Assembly: GCA_964385755.1 (NCBI GenBank)
Contig: CAYLPZ010000001.1
Coordinates: 186,001-250,000, forward strand
DNA length: 64,000 nucleotides
Source: CAG-698 sp964385755
GTDB lineage: Bacteria > Bacillota_I > Bacilli_A > ML615J-28 > CAG-698
Direction of reading: 5' to 3'
In this document: in pieces, positions 18,184-24,659 of the stretch
Numbering within the stretch: position 1 is the first letter of the stretch
Layout of the letters: each line of letters opens with the position of its first letter
Made by a program: the position numbers and the translations under genes
Notes under the pieces: model-generated
What the model saw: the letters and a program-made list of their open reading frames with translations, nothing else
Databases searched by the model: none
Told to the model about the DNA's origin: nothing

Positions 18184-18510
18184 TAATTGATGATAGAATC
18201 ATTGAAGCATATAAATTAACATCAAAATATAGAGAGTATAATAGGATATCAAAAAAAATTATTGTGAGAAGGAATTAGGTAAACTAATTAATCTTTATTC
18301 ATCATCTTCATTAAGTCAGTTCAGTGATATAGGAAAAACTTTATTTAATTGGAATGATGAAATAATTAATTCATTTATTACTATTTATGAATGTTTGACT
18401 ATTCGAAAAAGAAAGATGATAAAATAATACCTAGAAGATTATCTAATGGATCCATAGAAAGAATAAATAGCATTATAGTTTCAAAAAAGAATCATATATG
18501 TAATAAATAA
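18184..18510 (+). pseudogene. ISL3-family transposase remnant, C-terminal part, frameshifted
   Basis: The 800-base space between the SPFH and NERD genes contains no intact gene. It holds a plus-strand series of three frames that together read like the end of an ISL3 DDE transposase. IDDRIIEAYKLTSKYREYNR is followed after a frameshift by LFNWNDEIINSF, then after another frameshift by RRLSNGSIERINSIIVSKK. The last segment matches the family's SNG-x-x-E-x-x-N-x-x-I-K signature, with drift. At least two frameshifts and missing N-terminal domains show it is dead. I could not identify terminal inverted repeats. Confidence 0.72.
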
Positions 18511-18565
18511 AGATTGTGTTATAAAAGGAAACACTTTAAAATAATAAGAAACAATAAATAAAAAC

Positions 18566-18591
18566 CATAATCTAAATTACCTTAGATTATG
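18566..18591 (-). terminator. Terminator after the NERD helicase gene
   Basis: Perfect 10-bp stem CATAATCTAA / TTAGATTATG with a six-base loop. On the minus strand it is followed by GTTTTTATTTATT. Confidence 0.82.
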
Positions 18592-18631
18592 ATTATTTTT
18601 GCGATTCTTAAATTATTATTGCATTAATATC

Positions 18632-20395
18632 TTAGTATGACTTATTGACAATATTTTGCTCTATTTGAAATATATAAACTAATGCTTTCGCTCTACTCGC
18701 TGCAACATAATGATCAACATGTTTAGAATATACATTATCATTTACATAAATAATAATATCATTTTCCAAACCTTTAAATCCTTTAACAGTAGCAAAAGAT
18801 ATATTCTTATTTCCTTTTGGATTAAAATCATCAATTATAAAATATTTTGATAATTCATTATAAATAGGATTGTTATCTTTTTTTCTATTGAATAATAATG
18901 TAATTTGTTCCTTATTAACACCACTTTTATTTTTGTCAATTAAAGTTTTAATCAAATCTCTAATTTTAATAGCACATTCTATAGAATTATTTACTATTGT
19001 ATACTTAACATCCTCGTTTTCTATTTCCTTATACACATCATTTAAATTATTAGATTTTTCCTTTTTATCCAAAATATTATTTGTACAGTGTATAACACCA
19101 TTACTGTTTCTACAATTTCTCAACAATTCAAAATTAGCATATCTATAACCATTATTACTATCACTAAATAAATAACTATCATATATTTTTTGCCTTTTTG
19201 GATCAAATAGTTTTTGATTATCATCATAAAATATATAACATCTTCCATTATCTAACCCACCATTTATTAAACTATCAAAAAATAAAATAATATCATCATT
19301 TAAATCAATATCTTGTGCTTCATCTAAAATCAAACAATCAAATTTTTCAGCTTCAGACTTACTTTCAATTAATTTTGATATATTTTTAAAAAGATATGTT
19401 TTCTTTTCCTCAAAAGTATCAAATTTTGATAAATTTTCTCCGGTTAAGTGCTCATATTCTTTTTCTAAGTATTCAAATATCGGAAAACATTTACTTTCAC
19501 CATTTATACTTAAATCATTTTCCAATTTTTTTGAAATTAAAGTATTATATGTAAAATAGATAACACTATTTTTCTTTTCAAAATATAAATGCTTGTATAA
19601 AAACTCACATAAAACAGTTTTGCCTGTTCCGGCTGTTCCTTTTATTAAACATCTTTTATTAGAAAGAAGCCCTTTAAAAACTGTTTCTTGCTCTTCTGTT
19701 AACTTATCAATACTTAATTTTATTGAATCAATATATATTTTTCGATCTTTATTATAGTAAAATTTCTCTCCATTTAACTTATTAATTATTTGTTCTATCA
19801 CTTTCTTTGATGGAACTGGTTTTTCTCCACGATTAGCATATTTTACACTATTAATTAAAAATTCATATAAATCTGTTCCACTAACATAAATATCATTACC
19901 ATTAGATTGTAAGAAACCTGTTGGCTTAACATCAATATTAGGAAATCCAACTAATTGTGCACCTGCAAAATTTTTAATTTCTTTATATTTTCCACTAATT
20001 GAATCATATATTGATCCAACAAGATCACTTAATGCATAGTAATTATCTTTTGATTGTTTAAATGGTTTAATTACAGTTTGTTCATTAGTATATCTATTAA
20101 TTGAAATAAATTCACCATTAGGATCATCTATTATCTTTCCACCTTTAATTTCAAAAACCATAATACCTACATCAGGCACTAATATTAAAAAATCAATCTC
20201 ATTATTTTGCTTAATATAAGTATTTTCACTTGATTTAACCATTCCTTTTCTTTTAAACGAGTAACTATAATAAATAACCCAGTCTTTTGTTTTTTCTTTA
20301 TCTAACTTTAAAAATTCTCTAAATATTATATATTCAGCCTCTGAATGAGATTCTATTATACTTAAATCAAAGTTCTTTGGATAAATGATAGCCAT
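18632..20395 (-). CDS. NERD-domain superfamily 1 helicase
   Basis: This 587-residue protein fuses an N-terminal NERD (nuclease-related) domain to a UvrD-like helicase. In the NERD part, EIDFLILVPDVG (E66, D68) and the E-x-K pair of VFEIKGG (E82, K84) give the PD-(D/E)xK-like active-site pattern. The helicase part has Walker A KGTAGTGKT (about 251-259), Walker B CLILDEAQDID, and C-terminal motifs FATVKGFKGLENDIII and YVAASRAKALVYIF. Such proteins are frequent in genomic islands and some act in phage defence, usually with partners. Here it stands alone, with a GAGGTAA site before ATG 20395 and a strong terminator behind. It is flanked by transposase debris and orphan genes, consistent with an accessory locus. 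Confidence 0.87.
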   Translation of the reverse strand: MAIIYPKNFDLSIIESHSEAEYIIFREFLKLDKEKTKDWVIYYSYSFKRKGMVKSSENTYIKQNNEIDFLILVPDVGIMVFEIKGGKIIDDPNGEFISINRYTNEQTVIKPFKQSKDNYYALSDLVGSIYDSISGKYKEIKNFAGAQLVGFPNIDVKPTGFLQSNGNDIYVSGTDLYEFLINSVKYANRGEKPVPSKKVIEQIINKLNGEKFYYNKDRKIYIDSIKLSIDKLTEEQETVFKGLLSNKRCLIKGTAGTGKTVLCEFLYKHLYFEKKNSVIYFTYNTLISKKLENDLSINGESKCFPIFEYLEKEYEHLTGENLSKFDTFEEKKTYLFKNISKLIESKSEAEKFDCLILDEAQDIDLNDDIILFFDSLINGGLDNGRCYIFYDDNQKLFDPKRQKIYDSYLFSDSNNGYRYANFELLRNCRNSNGVIHCTNNILDKKEKSNNLNDVYKEIENEDVKYTIVNNSIECAIKIRDLIKTLIDKNKSGVNKEQITLLFNRKKDNNPIYNELSKYFIIDDFNPKGNKNISFATVKGFKGLENDIIIYVNDNVYSKHVDHYVAASRAKALVYIFQIEQNIVNKSY

Positions 20396-20687
20396 ATGTT
20401 ACCTCGTTCTAAATTCTATTCAATTAATATAATCTTTTATAATATCTTGATTTTTAAGTAAAAAAAATTACTTATTTCATACATATAATTTATTATATAA
20501 TTTTAATGTACCATTATTTGGTATTTTACACTATATTTTATAAACATTAATAAAAGCTTTTAAATGATTGTTTAAATAATTTTTCTTTTTTACAATATAA
20601 ACCCGTACACGATACTTGCGCAAATAATCTACTAATGGCAATCAAATTATCAAGAATCACTTGTACAAATTTAACATCAATTTAAAA
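20396..20687. other. Gene-free AT-rich spacer
   Basis: I see no credible reading frame. The stretch holds the TACCA-N5-TGGTA palindrome and the promoter region of the NERD gene, but no convincing -35/-10 pair. A slightly less AT-rich patch near 20600-20650 (containing CCCGTACACGATACTTGCGC) has no feature I recognise. Confidence 0.5.
20509..20523. promoter_or_regulatory. Palindrome TACCA-N5-TGGTA upstream of the NERD helicase gene
   Basis: Same arms and spacing as 17981-17995, about 115 bases upstream of the NERD start. Two copies in front of two accessory operons suggest a shared operator. Confidence 0.35.
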
Positions 20688-20711
20688 AGACCACTATTTG
20701 ACTAGTGATCT
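20688..20711 (-). terminator. Terminator overlapping the stop codon of the 79-codon gene
   Basis: Stem AGACCACTA / TAGTGATCT (one G-T pair), loop TTTGAC. On the minus strand it is followed by TTTTTAAATTG. The stem begins within the stop codon of the 20710-20949 gene. Confidence 0.75.
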
Positions 20712-20949
20712 ATATAACTTTTTCATATTCTATACAATTCAAATCTAATGTCAAATTATAAATAAGAATATTATTTTTAGGGTCTAATTTATTTATTGCT
20801 TCTATTAATATAACTGGAGTTTTGTGCTCATTTACATCATATGAACGGACTTCAAGGATATCGTAACATGAATTTCTCACCATAGAACCTCTTTCATAAC
20901 CTAGTTTTTGTAAAGCTGCTTCTAGTTCGTTTTTGTCATACCCTAACAT
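20710..20949 (-). CDS. Small hypothetical protein, 79 residues
   Basis: I do not recognise this protein. It begins MLGYDKNELEAALQKLGYERG, contains NSCYDILEVRSYDVNE and ends in IEYEKVI, giving an alpha-beta mix with no membrane segment. An in-frame TTG two codons before ATG 20949 is a possible alternative start; the ribosome site is weak for both (AAGATGAT). A terminator that overlaps its stop codon supports it as a real transcribed gene. It sits between the NERD helicase and the toxin-like cluster. Confidence 0.55.
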   Translation of the reverse strand: MLGYDKNELEAALQKLGYERGSMVRNSCYDILEVRSYDVNEHKTPVILIEAINKLDPKNNILIYNLTLDLNCIEYEKVI

Positions 20950-21102
20950 AACCAAATCATCTTATAATTAAACAATAGAATTTGAATATGGCTTTAACTC
21001 TAATCTAAAAAAATATACTATTTATATTTTTCTTTTTTCTAAAAAGTTTTATATTAATATTTATTTATCCTACACCAATAATGTTTGACATAATAAGAAA
21101 AA

Positions 21103-21131
21103 AGCTAAAGCACATAAAAAATGCTCTAGCT
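21103..21131 (-). terminator. Terminator after the 133-codon gene
   Basis: Stem AGCTAAAGCA / TGCTCTAGCT with one mismatch and a nine-base loop. On the minus strand it is followed by TTTTTTC. Its core resembles the hairpin at 24301-24329. Confidence 0.75.
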
Positions 21132-21144
21132 ATAAAATATTAAA

Positions 21145-21546
21145 TTAATCTTTTCCTGTTACCAATATCTCATGATTTAAAAGTAAGTCTTTAAACTTCT
21201 TACCTTCTATTTCGCAATTATCTAACAAATCATAAATATCAGTATACCATCCAATATAATGGACATTAGCAAATGATAATTCACCATGAGGTAATTTTGA
21301 ATCTATTAGTGCTACCTCATATTCACACTTAAATAAATCCTTGCCAACAATTTTTGAAAATTTTCTTTTCAATTCTGCATCTTCCATAGGATATCTGCAT
21401 AGATGATATGTTTTCCCTTTATAAGTAAAATCCATTCCCCATCTAACTTCAAATTCATCATTATATTCACACGAATATTCTCTTATAAAATCATTAATAT
21501 CATCATATACATCTGGTGCTTCATATTGTCCATCTTTTATTGCCAT
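21145..21546 (-). CDS. Hypothetical protein at the end of the toxin-like operon
   Basis: Start chosen at ATG 21546, where GAGGT lies five bases upstream; an ATG four codons earlier would overlap the preceding gene and lacks its own site. The 133-residue soluble protein (MAIKDGQYEAPDVYDDINDF, later FTYKGKTYHLCRYPME, ending in NHEILVTGKD) has no family I know. It is the last gene behind the BECR-like nuclease and its immunity candidate, with stop and start only a few bases apart. A second immunity or accessory protein is a reasonable guess from position alone. Confidence 0.7.
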   Translation of the reverse strand: MAIKDGQYEAPDVYDDINDFIREYSCEYNDEFEVRWGMDFTYKGKTYHLCRYPMEDAELKRKFSKIVGKDLFKCEYEVALIDSKLPHGELSFANVHYIGWYTDIYDLLDNCEIEGKKFKDLLLNHEILVTGKD

Positions 21547-21547
21547 G

Positions 21548-21874
21548 TCATACCTCATTAATCAATGTGTCTGTTAATGTATCAATAATTTCAAACGATC
21601 CATCATTTAACTCGCTTAATATTTCTTTAATTCTTTTTATTATTTCTAATAGTCGATATTTATGTTTAATCAATAATTGATTATCAAATTTAACTGGTAA
21701 ATCATCAACATCAAATATATAACAACTAGAATACAATTCCATAAACTCATTATCTAAATTCATTAGTTCTTCATTCTCTTCTATATAAGATGGCATATCA
21801 GTTAACATGTCATTATCATTATACCACCATATCACACCATGTAAATAATCACATTGAAATTTAACTTTTTCCAT
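21548..21874 (-). CDS. Small acidic protein, immunity candidate for the BECR-like nuclease
   Basis: This 108-residue protein is acidic and mostly helical (IEENEELMNLDNEFMELYS, then LIKHKYRLLEIIKRIKEIL). It begins MEKVKFQCDYLHGVIWWYND with an excellent GAGGTAA site in front and starts four bases after the nuclease-like gene stops. Small, acidic, one-domain partners directly downstream of a nuclease gene are the standard arrangement of toxin-immunity pairs. I cannot name the immunity family; the call rests on size, charge and position. Confidence 0.65.
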   Translation of the reverse strand: MEKVKFQCDYLHGVIWWYNDNDMLTDMPSYIEENEELMNLDNEFMELYSSCYIFDVDDLPVKFDNQLLIKHKYRLLEIIKRIKEILSELNDGSFEIIDTLTDTLINEV

Positions 21875-21878
21875 TTTA

Positions 21879-22352
21879 TTACCTCTTTTCTCTAGGATAT
21901 GCTGAAACTATAAATCCATTAGTACCAATTCCTGAAACAATTATGTATTTATTATTATATTCATATTTCCTTTCATATCCTTGTTTACCATTTATTATTT
22001 TAGTTTTACTTGACACAATTTTAGCATTAGCCATAACATTTTTTAGAAAATTAGGAATTTCATTTTCTGAAATATTAAATGCTTTTTTAAAATTATCCTT
22101 ATGATTCTTAATAATATGTAATAATCCTGAATTATTATTACCTTTTTCTAACCATATCATTTGATTAGTTTTATCTTTAATAACAAATAAGACATTTTCT
22201 TTTGTAAACTTTACACCAGCCTTCTCTAACATGTTAATCATCGCATTCACTTCATTTTCTTTGACTTTGCTTTCATAAGAATTTTGACTTATGGAAATTT
22301 GTCGAGAACCTTTTGTTCCATTTACCAAACCTAAATTGCTATATCTTCCCAT
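21879..22352 (-). CDS. Probable BECR-fold (Barnase-EndoU-ColicinE5/D-RelE) nuclease domain protein
   Basis: The C-terminal about 95 of 157 residues follow the pattern of phage- and toxin-associated BECR nucleases: QMIWLEKGN, then GLLHIIKNH (H79 and H84), a helix with NFKKAFNISENEIPNFL, KQGYERKYEYNNKYIIVSG, and a final GFIVSAYPREK. The His pair and the C-terminal hydroxyl/basic residues are the expected active-site elements. The N-terminal 40 residues (MGRYSNLGLVNGTKGSRQIS) look like linker, as if this were a toxin tip without a delivery domain. Its start overlaps the end of the DUF4417 gene by 14 bases, so translation may be coupled. The domain call is by eye and moderate. Confidence 0.6.
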   Translation of the reverse strand: MGRYSNLGLVNGTKGSRQISISQNSYESKVKENEVNAMINMLEKAGVKFTKENVLFVIKDKTNQMIWLEKGNNNSGLLHIIKNHKDNFKKAFNISENEIPNFLKNVMANAKIVSSKTKIINGKQGYERKYEYNNKYIIVSGIGTNGFIVSAYPREKR

Positions 22353-23070
22353 TACGTGCTGCCATCCTTTCTACATTTCTTAATTTTAATGTATTGTCTG
22401 GCACCAATATATTAATTCCTCTACTTATAGCATAATCAAATAATTCATATATCTTAGTATCATCAGTACCGACACTATATACAATTATAGTTTTTAGTGA
22501 CATATGATCAACAGTATATTTAATTGCCTTTAATAACAAATCTTTATCATGAGGATTACGCATAGAACCTTTTGTGCTAAAAGCAACAATATTTGATTCT
22601 TCAAATCCATCTAACATATATTCAAAACTATCTTCATTTGAATATGTAATGTTAGGTATAACTATTCCATTCGTTTCCATCGTTAACCAAATAGATACAA
22701 TTCTAGATTTAAATTGCCTATATAAGTTCTCAGCCATGTGAACATCACCAATTTGCGAATAATCTGGTGCAATAAAAAATTTTACATCTTTAAATCTTTC
22801 TTTGAATCTTTTTAATAAACTTTTGTCATCATAATAAATGGCATTATATAAACCTTTTATTCCATCAAATAAATCATCATACTGATAAAAACATACACAT
22901 GTATTTAATGTCTTGTGATAATCTTTTATCTCGCTAAATAGTGCAAGATAATCTGGATATATATTAATGTTGGCATTAACACATGGCATATCATATTTTC
23001 CAATAGCATATGTATTCTTAGCAACATTAATATAATTTAAATTTAATTTTTTTTTAATTGTTTTCTTCAA
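22339..23070 (-). CDS. DUF4417 family protein
   Basis: This 243-residue protein carries the DUF4417 pattern: VCFYQYDDLFDGI, FFIAPDYSQIGD, the YRQFKSRIVSIWLTMETNG stretch leading into VIPNITYSNEDSFEYML, and VAFSTKGSMRNPHD. The family is common in phage and plasmid-like regions and its function is unknown to me. The start is a TTG at 23070 with GAGG eight bases upstream; no ATG fits because a stop codon lies directly before it. It overlaps a 20-codon leader frame upstream and the BECR-like gene downstream, making a tightly coupled cassette. Confidence 0.75.
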   Translation of the reverse strand: MKKTIKKKLNLNYINVAKNTYAIGKYDMPCVNANINIYPDYLALFSEIKDYHKTLNTCVCFYQYDDLFDGIKGLYNAIYYDDKSLLKRFKERFKDVKFFIAPDYSQIGDVHMAENLYRQFKSRIVSIWLTMETNGIVIPNITYSNEDSFEYMLDGFEESNIVAFSTKGSMRNPHDKDLLLKAIKYTVDHMSLKTIIVYSVGTDDTKIYELFDYAISRGINILVPDNTLKLRNVERMAARNGKI

Positions 23071-23116
23071 TATGGACTACCTCATAAAGAAAAAACATAT
23101 TGTTTATTTGAATCAT
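23054..23116 (-). CDS. Candidate 20-residue leader peptide overlapping the DUF4417 start
   Basis: An ATG at 23116 has the best ribosome site of the neighbourhood (AAGGAGG, nine bases upstream) and opens a 20-codon frame, MIQINNMFFLYEVVHIEENN. The frame ends 14 bases inside the DUF4417 gene, in a different frame. The DUF4417 gene itself has only a modest site and a TTG start, so ribosomes ending this short frame could reinitiate there. It could be a coupling leader or, less likely, a small hydrophobic product of its own. Confidence 0.4.
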   Translation of the reverse strand: MIQINNMFFLYEVVHIEENN

Positions 23117-23151
23117 ATATTTTTTCCTCCTTTCTCAAATAAACTATTTAC

Positions 23152-23180
23152 TTGAAAAATAAAGTAATCCATGATATAAT
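23152..23180 (+). promoter_or_regulatory. Sigma-A type promoter facing right, between the DUF4417 and ImmA genes
   Basis: TTGAAA at 23152-23157 and TATAAT at 23175-23180 are separated by 17 bases, close to the ideal. No plus-strand gene follows before the terminator at 23213-23243. Confidence 0.6.
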
Positions 23181-23186
23181 ATCAAT

Positions 23187-23248
23187 GTATTGTGATATCA
23201 ATCATGATTACCAAAGTCCTATTATTGCCAGTAATAGGGCTTTTTTTA
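23187..23248 (+). ncRNA. Candidate small RNA of about 60 nt with its own promoter and terminator
   Basis: Transcription from the promoter at 23152-23180 would start near 23187 and end at the strong hairpin 23213-23243 (12-bp stem with one G-T pair, loop TTGCCAG, then T7). The body before the hairpin contains two short palindromes, TGATATCA and AATCATGATT. There is no reading frame. It lies head-to-head with the leader/DUF4417/BECR-nuclease operon, where a regulatory or antitoxin RNA would make sense. It is not a tandem-repeat RNA of the ToxI kind. Confidence 0.42.
23213..23243 (+). terminator. Plus-strand terminator of the short transcription unit
   Basis: 12-bp stem (one G-T pair) with a seven-base loop, directly followed by a run of seven T on the plus strand. 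The minus-strand side is not T-rich, so the direction is clear. Confidence 0.8.
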
Positions 23249-23292
23249 TTTTTCATATTTATATTATCTCTAAGCTTACAGCTTTAAAATAA

Positions 23293-23832
23293 TCAACTTT
23301 TGCATACTTTAGATATAAAATATTTAGATTGTTTTTTAGAACTTTTTGTCAATTTAATTATTTCCTTAATATCTAAACTTTTACAGTCTTCGTAGGGAAT
23401 CATTAACTCTCCACATAATGCTTTAGCTTGCCATTCAACACTTTTACAATATGGAATATTTCTCTTTGGAGTCGTCTCACAATTAATAATTGCTTTAAAA
23501 CCAAATAGATGCATAAGAATAAAATGTGCTAGTTCATGGCAAATAAATCCTAAACAACTACCTACATTATTAACTGCTCCTGTGTAAACACTATTTCTAA
23601 TATGTATACAATAACCATCTGTTGAAATTGATGTAATATAACACATTACATTTTTATCAAATTCGTTATCATCTTCAACAACATAAAATAAATCATTTGG
23701 ATTATCCTCAACTAATTGATCTAAAATTTTAAGAACTGGAAATTCAATAGTTTTTATATTATATTTACTACGAATGAGTTTTGCAATTACTCTTAATTGT
23801 ATCCTGCTTGTCGGTTTTGTTTCATAATCCAT
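23293..23832 (-). CDS. ImmA/IrrE-family metallopeptidase
   Basis: A 179-residue protein with the zinc-binding H99-E-L-A-H103 motif in ICHELAHFILMHLFG, and later KSVEWQAKALCGELMIP, the usual conserved helix of the family. ImmA/IrrE proteases cut a partner XRE repressor when DNA damage or another signal arrives, releasing mobile-element or stress genes. The gene overlaps the stop of the XRE gene by one base (TAATG), the classic regulator-protease pairing. With the promoter and operator upstream of the XRE gene this forms a complete switch. Targets are likely nearby accessory genes, but this is inferred. Confidence 0.87.
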   Translation of the reverse strand: MDYETKPTSRIQLRVIAKLIRSKYNIKTIEFPVLKILDQLVEDNPNDLFYVVEDDNEFDKNVMCYITSISTDGYCIHIRNSVYTGAVNNVGSCLGFICHELAHFILMHLFGFKAIINCETTPKRNIPYCKSVEWQAKALCGELMIPYEDCKSLDIKEIIKLTKSSKKQSKYFISKVCKS

Positions 23833-24194
23833 TAATTATCTTTATCTCCAAATAAATCTTTTATAATTTTAATTTCAGATTCACTTAATGAACTTAAATT
23901 ACGTTGGAATTGAATTGCCAAACTTCTTTGATAGTTATTACAAGCAGATAAATCAATTTTAATAGAATTCTTTGATTCTTCAAAAGCAATTTTTAACTCA
24001 CCCTTTTGTTCATCAGTTAATTGGTATTTTTCTGAAACTAATTCAATCCAACTTGCAGGTATATTCTTTTTCCCTACTAAAACAGAAGAAACAAATGAAA
24101 TTGAAACATTAAATAGATCTGCTAAATCTTGTAATGTTTCATCATTATCAATCATTAATTTTCTCAAATATTTACCAAATGCAGTATAACCCAT
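23832..24194 (-). CDS. XRE-family transcriptional regulator partnered with ImmA
   Basis: The N-terminal about 60 residues form a Cro/CI-type helix-turn-helix (LRKLMIDNDETLQDLADLFN, then VSISFVSSVLVGKKNIPASW). The C-terminal half is helical and charged, ending SESEIKIIKDLFGDKDN. At 120 residues it fits short repressors paired with ImmA proteases. The start has AAGGAGAG six bases upstream. A near-consensus promoter and a TTAACC-N7-GGTTAA repeat lie just upstream, so it probably represses its own operon. No XRE-specific recognition can be read from sequence. Confidence 0.85.
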   Translation of the reverse strand: MGYTAFGKYLRKLMIDNDETLQDLADLFNVSISFVSSVLVGKKNIPASWIELVSEKYQLTDEQKGELKIAFEESKNSIKIDLSACNNYQRSLAIQFQRNLSSLSESEIKIIKDLFGDKDN

Positions 24195-24217
24195 ATATAA
24201 CTCTCCTTTACTTTATA

Positions 24218-24246
24218 ATTATATAATAAATAAAATATTTTGTCAA
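24218..24246 (-). promoter_or_regulatory. Promoter of the XRE-ImmA operon
   Basis: On the minus strand, TTGACA (24246-24241), a 17-base spacer and TATAAT (24223-24218): a perfect consensus match, 24 bases before the XRE start codon. Confidence 0.8.
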
Positions 24247-24263
24247 TAAAAAGGTTTATTTTT

Positions 24264-24282
24264 TTAACCTATTTTTGGTTAA
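24264..24282. promoter_or_regulatory. Candidate operator TTAACC-N7-GGTTAA
   Basis: Perfect 6-bp inverted repeat just upstream of the -35 element of the XRE-ImmA promoter. An additional AGGTT/AACCT pair overlaps it. Position and symmetry fit a dimeric XRE repressor site. Confidence 0.5.
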
Positions 24283-24300
24283 ATTAATTTTATGAAAGAA

Positions 24301-24329
24301 AGGCTAAAGCAACATTACTGCTCTAGCCT
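24301..24329. terminator. Bidirectional-looking hairpin between the XRE and TIR genes
   Basis: Stem AGGCTAAAGCA / TGCTCTAGCCT with one mismatch and a seven-base loop. The plus side is followed by C and eight T; the minus side is also T-rich. No plus-strand gene precedes it. Confidence 0.6.
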
Positions 24330-24426
24330 CTTTTTTTTATTTTACTTTGATTAGAGTCACATATTTCTTAAATTTAATTTTCCCTACCAGGAATATTAAA
24401 ATTAAACTCTATTATAATCTAAAAAA

Positions 24427-24458
24427 AGAAATGATCTGAAACATATCAAATCATTTCT
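24427..24458 (-). terminator. Terminator for the transcript of the TIR gene at 24660
   Basis: Stem AGAAATGATCTGA / TCAAATCATTTCT (one mismatch), six-base loop. On the minus strand it is followed by seven T. Confidence 0.78.
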
Positions 24459-24659
24459 AAGAATTTAATTATATATAATATAATTAATTATTGTCGACTT
24501 ATTTCGTTTTATCCTTCAATACCAACTGACATACACACTAAACATGCAACGAGACAATGGCTTGAATGTCCACAGTACACGGGAAGAAATCATATTCCCG
24601 TGTATGAGGGAACATATCTACAGATATTTTGGCTTCTTTTGTAATTCACGCAAGTATCT
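24459..24659. other. 200-base stretch downstream of the TIR gene with a perfect 10-bp inverted repeat
   Basis: No convincing gene. TACACGGGAA (24576-24585) and TTCCCGTGTA (24595-24604) form a hairpin without a T tail. On the minus strand, frames of 20-25 codons are open in all three phases. One ends at 24509 and is Cys-rich (GHSSHCLVACLVCMSVG), with a TGA in the hairpin loop splitting it from an upstream open stretch. Confidence 0.4.

Noticed and set aside
23187..23248. A ToxI-type antitoxin RNA
   Set aside because: There are no tandem repeats and the unit points away from the nuclease gene, unlike type III systems.
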